Below, in pieces: positions 50,803 to 59,954 of a stretch of DNA of 64,000 nucleotides (the stretch's first letter is position 1; every line of letters starts with the position of its first letter). A model generated the notes under the pieces. The model searched no databases. It was not told the DNA's origin and saw nothing but the letters and a program-made list of their open reading frames with translations. Origin of the DNA: Pararhizobium qamdonense. GTDB lineage: Bacteria; Pseudomonadota; Alphaproteobacteria; Rhizobiales; Rhizobiaceae. A program made the position numbers and the translations under genes. The stretch spans positions 124,001-188,000 of the forward strand of contig NZ_CP119567.1 of assembly GCF_029277445.1 (NCBI RefSeq), given 5' to 3'.

Positions 50803-51836
50803 GCGATCAGCCTCGCCTGTTCGAGTTCAACCACGCGGCCGCGCTGCTGCAGAGATTGCGTTGCCGCTTCAAGGATGCGGACAACGCGCAAACCGGCATG
50901 GCCATCGACGATCGGCTGCTCGTTCTTTTCCACGCAATCGACGAACTGCTTGAGTTCACGGCCAAGCGCCTCGGTCATATCGAGTTGCGGCGCGTACATG
51001 TCGCCCGTGCGGTAGCCGACCAGCATCTGGTAGACCTTCTCGCCATTGCGCTGCGGATTGCCGTTCAGTGTGATGCCCTTGTCGTAGATCTTGATCTTTT
51101 CGCTGGGCTCAAGGTCGTCGTAGACAATCATCTTGTTGCTGCCGCCGATCAATGTGCGGCGGACCTTGACGGGTGCCAGCCAATTGACGTGGATATGAGC
51201 GATCAGCTTGCTTTCGAAAAACAGATTGAGATAGGCGATGTTTTCCGGTTCGCCGGCGACATGGCTCATGCCGGTCGCGGACACGGCAACGGGTTTTTCC
51301 TGCAGCACGTAATCCATGATGGAGAGATCGTGGACGGCAAGGTCCCAGATGACGCTGACATCATGCTGGAACAGGCCGAGATTGACCCGCACGGAATCGT
51401 AGTAATACATGTCGCCGAGCCCATTTTCGACGACTTCGCGCATCTTGCGGACAGCGCCCGTATGCACGAATGTATGATCCACGGCGAGGACGAGACGCCG
51501 GCGGGCGGCCTCATCGACCATGCGGCGCGCTTCATCCACCGTAGACGCCATCGGTTTTTCGACAAAGACATGCTTGCCGGCCATCATGGCTTTCATCGCC
51601 AGTTTGAAATGGGTCGAAACCGGCGTTGCGATGGCCACCGCATGAACGCGGGGATCGCGCAGAACCTGTTCGAAGTCGCTGGTGATTTCCACGGCCGGAT
51701 AGCGCGCTTTGACGGTCGCCAACCGCTCCGGCATAAGATCGCAAACATAGAGAAGCTGTGCGTTGGGCACTTCCGCTATGTTCCTGACAAGATTTGGGCC
51801 CCAATAGCCGTAGCCAATTACCGCTATGCCGATCAT
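50799..51836 (-). CDS. Gfo/Idh/MocA-family oxidoreductase, WbpB/WlbA-like
   Basis: A 345-residue NAD-dependent sugar dehydrogenase. The Rossmann loop VIGYGYWGPNLVRN is near residue 6, EKPMAST has the catalytic-type Lys, and the C-terminal domain is beta-rich. WbpB-like members oxidise C-3 of UDP-GlcNAcA before transamination. The start at 51836 overlaps the preceding gene's stop by 1 bp (TAATG). It fits the middle of a WbpD-B-E order in transcription direction: acetyltransferase, oxidoreductase, aminotransferase. Confidence 0.92.
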   Translation of the reverse strand: MIGIAVIGYGYWGPNLVRNIAEVPNAQLLYVCDLMPERLATVKARYPAVEITSDFEQVLRDPRVHAVAIATPVSTHFKLAMKAMMAGKHVFVEKPMASTVDEARRMVDEAARRRLVLAVDHTFVHTGAVRKMREVVENGLGDMYYYDSVRVNLGLFQHDVSVIWDLAVHDLSIMDYVLQEKPVAVSATGMSHVAGEPENIAYLNLFFESKLIAHIHVNWLAPVKVRRTLIGGSNKMIVYDDLEPSEKIKIYDKGITLNGNPQRNGEKVYQMLVGYRTGDMYAPQLDMTEALGRELKQFVDCVEKNEQPIVDGHAGLRVVRILEAATQSLQQRGRVVELEQARLIA

Positions 51837-52339
51837 TATACTCTCCTGGACAAAGGAATTTCGGCCGGTGCGCCCTGCGCGCAACCGATAATTTGAGCTG
51901 GAACGCCTGCAACAATCACCCAGTCGGGGACATCTCTTGTCACCACGGCGCCAGCGCCGACGACGGCGCCGGTCCCGATCGTCACGCCGGGAAGGATCGT
52001 CGCGTTGCTGCCGATCGCGGCCTGGCGTTTGACCAATGTGGGAACGACATCCCATTCGCCGTCGGTCAGCAATTCTCCATCTGCATTGACGGCGCGCGGA
52101 TGGGGATCGTTGGTGAACATGACCCCATGGCCAATGAAAACGCCGTCTTCGATCTCCACGCCTTCGCAGATGAAGGAGTGGCTTGAAATCTTGCAGTTGC
52201 GGCCGATGACCGCGTTCTTCTGGATTTCCACGAATGTGCCGATGCGGGAACCCGCTCCCACTTTGCAGCCATAGAGATTGACCAGGTCGGGATGGTGAAT
52301 GACCACCCCATCTTCCAAAATGACACTCGATGCGATCAT
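51836..52339 (-). CDS. Hexapeptide N-acyltransferase, WbpD-like
   Basis: A 167-residue left-handed beta-helix acyltransferase with many LxG repeats (YGCKVGAGSRIGTFVEIQKNAVIGRNCKISSH, ATILPGVTIGTGAVVGAGAVV) and a motif HGVMFTNDPHPRA that carries the catalytic His of this type. WbpD N-acetylates the 3-amino group of the same sugar nucleotide. It is the first gene of the six-gene minus-strand operon and precedes the oxidoreductase with a 1-bp overlap. The ribosome site is weak. Confidence 0.88.
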   Translation of the reverse strand: MIASSVILEDGVVIHHPDLVNLYGCKVGAGSRIGTFVEIQKNAVIGRNCKISSHSFICEGVEIEDGVFIGHGVMFTNDPHPRAVNADGELLTDGEWDVVPTLVKRQAAIGSNATILPGVTIGTGAVVGAGAVVTRDVPDWVIVAGVPAQIIGCAQGAPAEIPLSRRV

Positions 52340-52727
52340 GCTGCGAAGACCCCAAATCGCGAAACAAGACTGAATTCAAATGATCTCGATGCGGCGATTT
52401 TCATCGCGATAACAATCATCAAAGGCCACGCTGTTTTGAATTCTCCGGTCTTCAGAAGAGTGGGTTTCGACCGGCGAGTAAAGAAAACAAAATGCGGTAA
52501 TCCGCACTTCGAAAGGCGTAGCCGCACAACGCGCGGTGCTGCTTCCGAATGCGGATGCTGGCGATCATCTGCACCCTGTCATGGGCGCGTCACTCAAAGG
52601 GGGAGCTTGCGGGATCATACCATCCACGCAACTCTGCCATCGTACCAGTGCGCTTATTGCGGCTCCGTACGCCGGGCTTTTGAGCGAGGACGTTCGGCTC
52701 GATGAACATTAAAGACAGAGGGAAACG
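52340..52727. other. Divergent promoter region of the sugar-nucleotide operon and a glycosyltransferase
   Basis: This 388-bp gap between divergent genes probably contains both promoters. The frame of the oxidoreductase continues partway upstream, but its translation is unlike a protein. No regulator site stands out. Confidence 0.45.
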
Positions 52728-53984
52728 ATGCGTCTTCTCGTATATCCGCATGATCTTTCGATCGGTGGCAGTCAGATCAACGCAATCGACCTTGCAGCCG
52801 GTGCCGCCGCTGCAGGTCACGATGTCTCAGTCTATGGCATTCCCGGCCCGCTGGTTGACTACATCACAGAGCGCGGACTGACATACATTCCGGCCCGAAC
52901 GCTCCACTATCGCCCCGCGCCCTCGCGGATAGCACAGCTCGCAACCATTGCCCGTCAAAACCGGATCGATCTCATTCACGCCTATGAATGGCCGAGCTGC
53001 CTGGATGCCTATTACGGCGCGTCGCTTTGCCTGAACGTGCCCTTGTTGTGCACGGTGTTGAGCATGGATGTGATGCCTTACGTTCCAGCATCCGTGCCGC
53101 TGATCATGGGCACCGCGGATCTCGGCGCGCAGGCCCGCAAGGTGCAAAAAAGCGGGGTCTGGGTGATCGAACCGCCCATCGATGTCGAGCGTGACAATCC
53201 GGATATTGACGCAACCACCTTCCGGCGCCGGCATGAGGTCTCCGACGAGGAGTTTCTGATCGTCAGCGTTTCGCGTCTCGCGCTTGATTTGAAACTCGAT
53301 GCCCTGGTGCGCGCCATCGATGCCGTCGATCTTCTTGCGGGCTCATATCCGTTAAAACTCATCCTGGTGGGGGACGGGCCCGCGCGCGCCGCATTGGAGA
53401 TGCGGGCACAAGCGGTCAATGCCCGGCATGGAAGAGACGTTATAAGCCTTCCCGGAGCGGATATGGACCCGCGGCCCGCCTATGCTGGCGCCGATCTCGT
53501 TGTTGGAATGGGAAGCTCGGCATTGCGGGCGCTGGCGATCGGCCGTCCGCTGATCGTTCAAGGCGAGGATGCTTTCTCTGAAATATTTGAACCACACACC
53601 TATGATCTGTTCTTGAAACAGGGCTTTTACGGATTGGGCGACAAAAAACCCGGCGCGCAGCTGCTTGCGCGCCAGATTGAAGAGCTGGTTATCGATGCCA
53701 CCAGGCGGACAGAGCTTGGTATCTTCGGCAGGCGCGCCGTCACGGAGCGCTTCAGCCTTCAACGCGCCATTGGCGTGCAGCTGGACATTTACCGGCAGGT
53801 TCTGGCCAATCCGCCGCACCGAAATCTGTCTGAGGCCATGCGCTCAGCGCGGCTGGCCCTCATGCTGGAATATGCCAATCACGATCCCGGCCGCAAACGC
53901 CGCAAAAGGGACCGCGAATCCGCAATTCTCTCCGCCGCACGCTCAGGCCTTTGGCCCCCGGCATCCGCCGGGAGCTGGGTGTAG
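52728..53984 (+). CDS. Glycosyltransferase, GT4-like
   Basis: A 418-residue GT-B glycosyltransferase. N-terminal LVYPHDLSIGGSQINAIDLAAGAA with glycine-rich loop and a C-terminal nucleotide-sugar site (LILVGDGPARAALEM, with GMGSSALRALAIGRPLIVQGE) support retaining GT4 membership. It would add one sugar to the lipid-linked repeat. The last about 25 residues (RKRRKRDRES) are strongly basic and may be a membrane-associating tail. Start ATG 52728 has AGAGGGAAACG. It ends convergently with a GT2 gene. Confidence 0.85.
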   Translation: MRLLVYPHDLSIGGSQINAIDLAAGAAAAGHDVSVYGIPGPLVDYITERGLTYIPARTLHYRPAPSRIAQLATIARQNRIDLIHAYEWPSCLDAYYGASLCLNVPLLCTVLSMDVMPYVPASVPLIMGTADLGAQARKVQKSGVWVIEPPIDVERDNPDIDATTFRRRHEVSDEEFLIVSVSRLALDLKLDALVRAIDAVDLLAGSYPLKLILVGDGPARAALEMRAQAVNARHGRDVISLPGADMDPRPAYAGADLVVGMGSSALRALAIGRPLIVQGEDAFSEIFEPHTYDLFLKQGFYGLGDKKPGAQLLARQIEELVIDATRRTELGIFGRRAVTERFSLQRAIGVQLDIYRQVLANPPHRNLSEAMRSARLALMLEYANHDPGRKRRKRDRESAILSAARSGLWPPASAGSWV

Positions 53985-54026
53985 CAGCATCAATTTTTTT
54001 CCGAAAACAGTTTCGCTGGATGTCTA

Positions 54027-54935
54027 TCAGGCGACGGGCCGCTGTGGGCGGCTCTTGAACAATTTCCCGACCATGATGGAGCCGATCAACTGCATATGAC
54101 GGGGATAGGTTTTCAGAGCGGCGGTGAGAAATTTCATCGCGCTTTTTCGTTTTCCCGCTGTGTAAAAATAGCGCGCGACGTCGATCAGCATCAGCGACTT
54201 TTGTTCGCTGCGATTGCAAAGCACAGCCCGGTTTTTCTTCAGGATTCGAAGCAGGCCGATGATTTCGCGGCGGCGGTTGATCGAGATGCTGTCACGCGAA
54301 ATGAAGCCGAGCACGACCGGTTCAACGTCTTCATAGATCGACGTGTGCTGGGCCAGCCGGATGGCAAAGTCCCAGTCTTCATTGGCCCGGGCGCAGACAT
54401 CAAACCATTCGGCATAGGGAAAGCAGTTCTTTCGAAACAGGGCGTTTTGCAGGCTGATCCGGTTGCGGGTGAGGAGCCGGCCAAGCTGGTCGTCCTCCAG
54501 CGACAGGCGCCCTTCCGGCGGAGGATCGTAAGCCACCCGGCCGGAGCCATAGTTCCGTTGGTTGTCGCGCCCATAGACGATCTTTGCGCCGATGACGGCG
54601 CCGACATCGCCGGGGATCGCGGAAAACAGTGCGAACTGCTTTTGCAGTTTGCCGGGCAACCACAGGTCGTCGCTGTCCTGGAACGCGATATACTCGCCTT
54701 TCGCATGGCAAAGGCCGGTGTTGCGCGCGGCAGCTGCTCCGCCGTTTCGAACACGCCTGACATAACGGATGCGGCGATCACTAAAGCCGCGCACCACGCT
54801 TTCGATGTCCTCGGTCGAGGCATCGTCGACCACGATCAACTCCAGATCCTGATGGGACTGGGTGATGACGCTGTTAATCGCTGCGACCAGGCTGCCGCTT
54901 CTATTATAGGTGGGTAGAATAACGGATATCGTCAT
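54027..54935 (-). CDS. Family 2 glycosyltransferase
   Basis: A 302-residue GT-A glycosyltransferase. The conserved N-terminal ISVILPTYNRSGSL, the LIVVDDASTED aspartates and AFQDSDDLWLPGKL (DxD-like) are clear, and the acceptor site ends with ANEDWDFAIRLA. It probably transfers an activated hexose onto the growing lipid-linked unit. ATG 54935 (MTISV) is chosen; the longer start at 54962 adds nine residues. It has no neighbour on its strand. Confidence 0.9.
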   Translation of the reverse strand: MTISVILPTYNRSGSLVAAINSVITQSHQDLELIVVDDASTEDIESVVRGFSDRRIRYVRRVRNGGAAAARNTGLCHAKGEYIAFQDSDDLWLPGKLQKQFALFSAIPGDVGAVIGAKIVYGRDNQRNYGSGRVAYDPPPEGRLSLEDDQLGRLLTRNRISLQNALFRKNCFPYAEWFDVCARANEDWDFAIRLAQHTSIYEDVEPVVLGFISRDSISINRRREIIGLLRILKKNRAVLCNRSEQKSLMLIDVARYFYTAGKRKSAMKFLTAALKTYPRHMQLIGSIMVGKLFKSRPQRPVA

Positions 54936-55468
54936 CAAATGAACATTCCACACGAGCAACAATGACAGTCAGTGCGTGCGCATGTCTGCGCAACTGCCTT
55001 GGTTTTGGGATCGACAAGCGACTGCGATCCAACTCCTCTGGCGTACGGGACCGGAGCGGCAAGCACAATTTAGCTTTATTCATAAGCCGTGCGCCAAGAG
55101 GTGAGGCGCCGCACCACGCCATCAGTCAAGCTCCATCATTTGGAGGAGCCAGTCACATCCTGCAGATGAAGAGGTCAGTGATCATCCGGCCGCATCGCGG
55201 CGTAAGAGGTATGCACTCCGGCAAAATCCACACCCACTCTCGACCAAAAACCAGGTTCATATCGCGCCCGGATTTCGGCAAGCTCTGACATGAAACGGGT
55301 TTCCCGGCTTTGTGGCGATCCGGACTGGAGAGAAAACGTGTGTAAACTCCGACCGATTGCGGCCTATGGCAGACCAGACCGTGTTTCCAATACGGACCCC
55401 GGCTATCCCAATGCTATGACGCCGGTATTTCCGCGTTGGTCAAAGCCGTCAAGCCGGGTGCACCCTTG
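54936..55468. other. Intergenic region before the ligase/polymerase gene
   Basis: About 530 bp between a minus-strand GT2 gene and the plus-strand O-antigen ligase-like gene. Short frames on both strands have neither ribosome site nor known family. It must carry both promoters. Confidence 0.45.
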
Positions 55469-56887
55469 ATGCCCATGCATGGTGCCGCAAGACGGGAGCG
55501 CGGATACCCTCAACAGCGCCGGCGTCCTGGATCCATTACCAGGCCAGCCCAAGTGCCCACGACCAACCGGGCCGTCACCACTCAGGCGATCGAGGGGCAC
55601 ACGACAACACAGACGGCAATCCGGGACAAACTGCCTTGGGTGGCGGGTCTCTTCCTGTTCAGCTTGATTATCCCCTGGATCATCGAGCTCGGCGCGCTGC
55701 GCCTTTCCGTTTCCCGCTTCATCTTGATTGCCACGATCCTCCCCTGTCTGGTCATGTGGATGAGCGGTAAGGCCGGGCGGATCAGGACGCCGGATATTCT
55801 GGTAATTTTGTTTTGCCTTTGGTGCTCGGTCAGTCTGGCTGTTGTGCACGATCTGGCAACGTCTTTTCAATCCGGCGGCATGATGGCGATCGAGACGATG
55901 GGCGCCTATTTTCTGGCGCGCGTCATGATCAGAAACGAGGGGCAATTTTATGGAATGGTCAAGGCAATCTTCCTGATCATCCTGCTGCTTCTGCCACTAT
56001 CGCTTTATGAATCGGTGACAGGATCGAACATCGCTCTCAACATGTTCCGATCGGTTTTGCCCACCCAGATCGATTATTTCATGGCACCGCGATGGGGGCT
56101 GCGTCGCGTACAGTCGGTGTTCGATCATCCCATCCTATATGGCGTATTTTGCACAAGCGTGTTTGCCCTCGTGCACAAGGTTCTTGGGCGCGATGTTTCG
56201 CCGATGCGCCGATGGGGCCGTTCCATTCTGGTCTTTCTGGCCACGCTTCTTTCGATGTCTTCAGGTCCGTTGAGCGCCTTGGTGGTGCAGGCTCTCTTGA
56301 TGTCCTGGGGATGGTTTCTGCGCGGCTTTCGCTATCGCTGGCATGTCCTTGCGGCATTCTTTGCATCGCTTTACACGGCGGTTTCGCTTGTTTCGAACCA
56401 ATCCTTTTTTGAATTCTACGTACACTACTTTGCCTTCAGCCAGGATACCGGTTGGGACCGCATCCGCATCTGGCACTACGGCTGGCTTTCCGTCTTCAAT
56501 CACCCGATCTTCGGCATCGGTCACAACGAATATCAGCGTCCAGAATGGATGGAGCCGAGCATCGATATGTTCTGGCTCATCAATTTCGTGCGTTTCGGAT
56601 ATATCGCAGGCATCCTGATGTTCCTGATCTTCGCATGGGTTTTCCTCAGCACCGCCTTGAAAAAAGGCCTGAGCGACCAGCAAAACGACTACCGGACGGC
56701 CTATCTGATTTCGATGGTCGGTGTCTTCACGGTGGGATGGACGGTTCACTTCTGGAATGCGCCCTACCTGCTGATCATGTTCTATCTGGGCAGCGTATCC
56801 TGGATGCAGGATATTGACAGCAATGCGGGTCAAAGCTCGAAGGTCATCCCGAGAAGCCCACTCAGAACAGCCGTGAAATCGTCATGA
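55469..56887 (+). CDS. O-antigen ligase/polymerase-like (WaaL/Wzy) membrane protein
   Basis: A 472-residue protein with about ten membrane helices and a large periplasmic loop holding GWDRIRIWHYGWLSVFNHPIFGIG, characteristic of O-antigen ligase and Wzy polymerase relatives (O-antigen ligase domain). It likely polymerises or transfers the polysaccharide repeat in the periplasm. The first about 60 residues are polar and variable, and the start is uncertain (ATG 55469, or 55475; a TTG at 55436 is also open). The stop overlaps the next gene by 4 bp. Confidence 0.82.
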   Translation: MPMHGAARRERGYPQQRRRPGSITRPAQVPTTNRAVTTQAIEGHTTTQTAIRDKLPWVAGLFLFSLIIPWIIELGALRLSVSRFILIATILPCLVMWMSGKAGRIRTPDILVILFCLWCSVSLAVVHDLATSFQSGGMMAIETMGAYFLARVMIRNEGQFYGMVKAIFLIILLLLPLSLYESVTGSNIALNMFRSVLPTQIDYFMAPRWGLRRVQSVFDHPILYGVFCTSVFALVHKVLGRDVSPMRRWGRSILVFLATLLSMSSGPLSALVVQALLMSWGWFLRGFRYRWHVLAAFFASLYTAVSLVSNQSFFEFYVHYFAFSQDTGWDRIRIWHYGWLSVFNHPIFGIGHNEYQRPEWMEPSIDMFWLINFVRFGYIAGILMFLIFAWVFLSTALKKGLSDQQNDYRTAYLISMVGVFTVGWTVHFWNAPYLLIMFYLGSVSWMQDIDSNAGQSSKVIPRSPLRTAVKSS

Positions 56888-57747
56888 GACTGAGGGCCAA
56901 AACCCGCTGGCTTGCGATGTCCTGGCTGCTTACGGCCGGCGTCGCGCAGCATGCGCCCCTTGCGTTGGCGCAAGTGGCAATCGCGGACGCGTCGCCAGTG
57001 GTTAAGGCGAAGATCGTGGTTTACCCGGATGATGCAAGCACCGGCGTCCCTGCCAATCTACCTCTCGTGCGCGTAACAAACTTCGTTCTGGATGTCGCTG
57101 GAGCGACCGTCAGCGGCCTGGATTTTCAAGGCGCGGTCACGATCACCGCGCCGAACGTAACGTTGCGAAACTGCAGAATTTCGGCAAAGGGCTGGGCGGC
57201 GCTGGACATCCGGTCGGATGGCGTAACCATCGAGAATTGCGATATCGACGGCCAGGCTGCACCCGGTATTCGCGGTATCAGCATTTCCGGCAACAATGTC
57301 TCAATCCGTCACTGCAACATCCATCATACGGAAGACGGTATCTACCTCACGGGTTCATCCAATATAACTATCGAAAACAACTATATCCATGACCTGCAGT
57401 CGCAGTGGGACGGTCCTCATTTTGACGGAATTGCCACGGATGGCGGGATCACCGATGTTGTCATCAAAGGCAACACCATCGTCAATCCTCACGGGCAGAC
57501 GTCGGCAATCATGCTGAGCAATTATTTCGGGCCGGTCACGCGCGTGCGTGTCGAGAAAAACCGTCTCTTGGGCGGCGGTTACACCGTCTATTCGGACGGC
57601 CAGTTCGGCGCCGGCTCAATATCCAATGTCTCATTCCTGGATAACAGGATGGGCAAAGGCCATTACGGATACGCGTCCATAAACAACAATATTCCGGATT
57701 GGTCCGGAAACATCGATGACACACTTGAAACAATGTTGAACCAATGA
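56884..57747 (+). CDS. Right-handed beta-helix protein, pectate-lyase-like fold
   Basis: A 287-residue exported protein with a signal peptide ending near LALAQ and repeated strand turns (GLDFQGAVTITAPNVTLRNCRIS, then IENCDIDG, IRHCNIHHTEDGIYLTGSSNITIENNYIHD) typical of parallel beta-helix proteins. Such proteins bind or cleave polysaccharide (pectate lyase, polysaccharide lyase or epimerase-like). No catalytic residues were identified. Its 4-bp overlap with the ligase/polymerase gene suggests it processes the same polymer in the periplasm, or outside the cell. Confidence 0.85.
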   Translation: MRLRAKTRWLAMSWLLTAGVAQHAPLALAQVAIADASPVVKAKIVVYPDDASTGVPANLPLVRVTNFVLDVAGATVSGLDFQGAVTITAPNVTLRNCRISAKGWAALDIRSDGVTIENCDIDGQAAPGIRGISISGNNVSIRHCNIHHTEDGIYLTGSSNITIENNYIHDLQSQWDGPHFDGIATDGGITDVVIKGNTIVNPHGQTSAIMLSNYFGPVTRVRVEKNRLLGGGYTVYSDGQFGAGSISNVSFLDNRMGKGHYGYASINNNIPDWSGNIDDTLETMLNQ

Positions 57748-57775
57748 AATTGGCGCGCACGGGGAGCCGGATGAC

Positions 57776-58420
57776 ATGAAGGATCTAACAATTAGCCGCT
57801 TCAGAACCGCTCGCGGGCGCATTCTCAGGCGTCAGATCGAGAAACTTGCCGACCATCTGGGACGGCCGGTATCCATTCTGGACGTTGGTGGCCGGCCGGA
57901 CTATTGGGAAAATGTCGGGCATGAGCGCATCAGTGAAATCCGGCTTCTCAATATCGATGAAAACGAGATCGATCGCCACGGCCTGTCCAATCTGTTTACC
58001 AGCGAGATCGGCGATGCGCGTGACCTGAAGGGTTATGCGGATAAGTCGGTCGATCTGGTTCATTCCAATTCGGTGATCGAGCATGTCGGCGCCTGGCCTG
58101 ATATGAGCGCGATGGCATCAGAGATGCAGCGGGTCGGTCTGTCCGGCTGGATACAAACGCCGGCGTGGGAATTTCCGATCGAGCCGCATTTCCGGCTGCC
58201 ATTCCTGCATTGGCTGGCTCCGCCCATGCGGCGTGCGGCGCTGAAATTGTCGAAGGACTACGGTGCTTTGGATGTCGCGACGCGCCGTTATCACATCGAC
58301 CGCATCAACCTTTTGTCCTACAGCGAGGTCAGGGCGTTGTTTCCGATTGGTAATATCTATGTCGAGAAGTTTGTTTTCTCGAAAAGCTATTCGGCCCGGT
58401 GGGGGCCGGGGGCTGCGTAA
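57776..58420 (+). CDS. Class I SAM-dependent methyltransferase
   Basis: A 214-residue methyltransferase with the SAM loop VSILDVGGRPDYWENVG at about 34 and the second acidic motif LLNIDENEID, followed by VHSNSVIEHVGAWPDM. It could methylate a sugar of the repeat unit or a terminal group, in line with its EPS neighbours. It follows the beta-helix gene by 28 bp. Confidence 0.85.
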   Translation: MKDLTISRFRTARGRILRRQIEKLADHLGRPVSILDVGGRPDYWENVGHERISEIRLLNIDENEIDRHGLSNLFTSEIGDARDLKGYADKSVDLVHSNSVIEHVGAWPDMSAMASEMQRVGLSGWIQTPAWEFPIEPHFRLPFLHWLAPPMRRAALKLSKDYGALDVATRRYHIDRINLLSYSEVRALFPIGNIYVEKFVFSKSYSARWGPGAA

Positions 58421-59029
58421 AAACGCCCTGAACAATCTGCTACGATATCGCGCCAAATTTCGTTGCGCATCCGCATCACGGCAACGCTGGGCCGGGTAAT
58501 GACATATTCTGCGCGCGCGACGGCTGAGCTCTCAAACGTTACAGCTTCCGGCTGAGTCCATCGTTCCGGAACGGCACAGCGTGTCCACTCGAACGTATCG
58601 CAATGCGGCATATACAAGCGCAATATTTAAAATAATTTAAAAGTTATTTGTTTTGTGGAGCGTAAAGGGAGACTTTATATCTCTTTCGTGACGAAGATTA
58701 TGGTAAATCGCCGCGATTTCCTCCGCCTGGACCATTTAGCACTCAAATTACCCCTAAAAAGGTACTGGCTATTAATCCGTAAAGGGTATCCAGTTGCGCC
58801 TTCGTAGTGCCTTCACTTCATCACGGAAAACAAATAATTTACGGCTTCATTCAAATACTATGCAATGTCATTTACATCGTGTAATATAAGTAACTGCGAA
58901 TAAATATTTTGATTTAAACAAATGTATATCACAGGTTGAGTTTCTAGTAAATCTGGGGCTGGCGCGTGCTTTTTTTACGACCTTGGCGTTGACCGGGTAT
59001 GTGCATGTGCGTTTAGGGAGTAGAGACGT
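58421..59029. other. AT-rich promoter region upstream of the right-hand LuxR-type gene
   Basis: About 600 bp without a convincing gene. From 58620 to 58940 the AT content is clearly higher than around it, with TTATTTGTTTT (58644-58654) and its reverse complement at 58827-58837. Such AT-rich islands in rhizobial EPS loci are typical targets of H-NS-like or MucR/Ros-type regulators; this link is inference. Confidence 0.5.
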
Positions 59030-59830
59030 ATGAATTCACTATTGATGACAAACGGCAAGGACATTTCGAGTAATCTTTTCCATTCCATAGCAACCGATCC
59101 TCTCAGCACACAAAATGATAAAAGGCCCGGCGAAATGCCGCGGGGGCGTTCGCTTTTGATCATTGACGACCGTGCGCTGGATCGGCAGTGCCTTGCCTAT
59201 TGCATATCCGCACACAAGATCGACATGGATGTGCTGGCCTTCGGTTCGGTGGAAGAATGGGAGCGCAAACGGCATGACTATCCGCAGCTTGCCGCCGTTC
59301 TTTTGAACATCGGCGGAAAGAAAATCGGCGAACCCAGTGTTTCCGAAGAAATCACCAGGCTCGCCGCAGCGTTTGAAGCGCCCATCATTGTTCTGGCAGA
59401 TGCTGACGATCTGCCGCAGATCATGAAGGCACTCGAATGCGGAGCGAAGGGCTATATCCCATCGTCCGTCAGCATCGACGTCTGTATCGAAGCCATTGCG
59501 CTTTCAATGGCCGGCGGTATCTTCGTTCCGGCCAGCAGCGTCTTTGCAATGCGCCAGGCGCTTGAAACGGGAAGCCCAGCTGCCCGCCCACTCGCCGGCA
59601 TGTTCACGGAGCGGCAGGCCGAAGTGGTCGAGGCGTTACGGCGTGGCAAGGCCAACAAGATCATCGCCTATGAACTCAATTTGCGCGAAAGCACCGTCAA
59701 AGTGCATATCCGCAATATCATGAAGAAGGTCAAGGCGACCAATCGGACTGAAGTTGCTTACAAGATCAAGGACCTCTTCCCGCTTTCTTCTGCTCCGGCA
59801 AGCGAAGGCATGAAGGGAAGCGAGCATTAA
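59030..59830 (+). CDS. LuxR-type regulator with degenerate receiver domain (EPS locus, right)
   Basis: A 266-residue protein with an N-terminal receiver-like domain (about 41-165) and LuxR helix-turn-helix (about 195-255: MFTERQAEVVEALRRGKANKIIAYELNLRESTVKVHIRNIM). The acidic pair is retained (LLIIDDRALDR, Asp46-Asp47), but the phosphoacceptor is Asn93 (LLNIGG), so it is a pseudo-receiver not controlled by phosphorylation. It complements the left LuxR gene, which keeps the Asp but lacks the pair. It likely regulates exoY and the EPS genes. A strong terminator follows. Confidence 0.88.
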   Translation: MNSLLMTNGKDISSNLFHSIATDPLSTQNDKRPGEMPRGRSLLIIDDRALDRQCLAYCISAHKIDMDVLAFGSVEEWERKRHDYPQLAAVLLNIGGKKIGEPSVSEEITRLAAAFEAPIIVLADADDLPQIMKALECGAKGYIPSSVSIDVCIEAIALSMAGGIFVPASSVFAMRQALETGSPAARPLAGMFTERQAEVVEALRRGKANKIIAYELNLRESTVKVHIRNIMKKVKATNRTEVAYKIKDLFPLSSAPASEGMKGSEH

Positions 59831-59902
59831 TTTTTAACGGATTCAAGTTCTGCGTACATTTTCCGAAAGGTCGTTCGGATTTGTCTCTTTCATCTCGGTC
59901 TT

Positions 59903-59939
59903 AGCAAAGCACCAAAAATATTTGGTGCTTTGCTTTTTT
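59903..59939. terminator. Strong rho-independent terminator
   Basis: AGCAAAGCACCAAA (59903-59916) and TTTGGTGCTTTGCT (59921-59934) form a perfect 14-bp stem, then five T. It lies between the convergent LuxR-type and exoY-like genes; the plus-strand T run favours the LuxR transcript, and the A-rich start gives partial use on the other strand. Confidence 0.9.
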
Positions 59940-59954
59940 GTAAGGGGCCTCCTT

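Noticed and set aside
54962..55288. 108-residue plus-strand reading frame
   Set aside because: No ribosome site, no recognised domain and biased composition; left as intergenic.
58644..58837. Inverted TTATTTGTTTT copies as a recombination or attachment site
   Set aside because: Only 11 bp each, 172 bp apart in AT-rich DNA, with no integrase; chance is likely.
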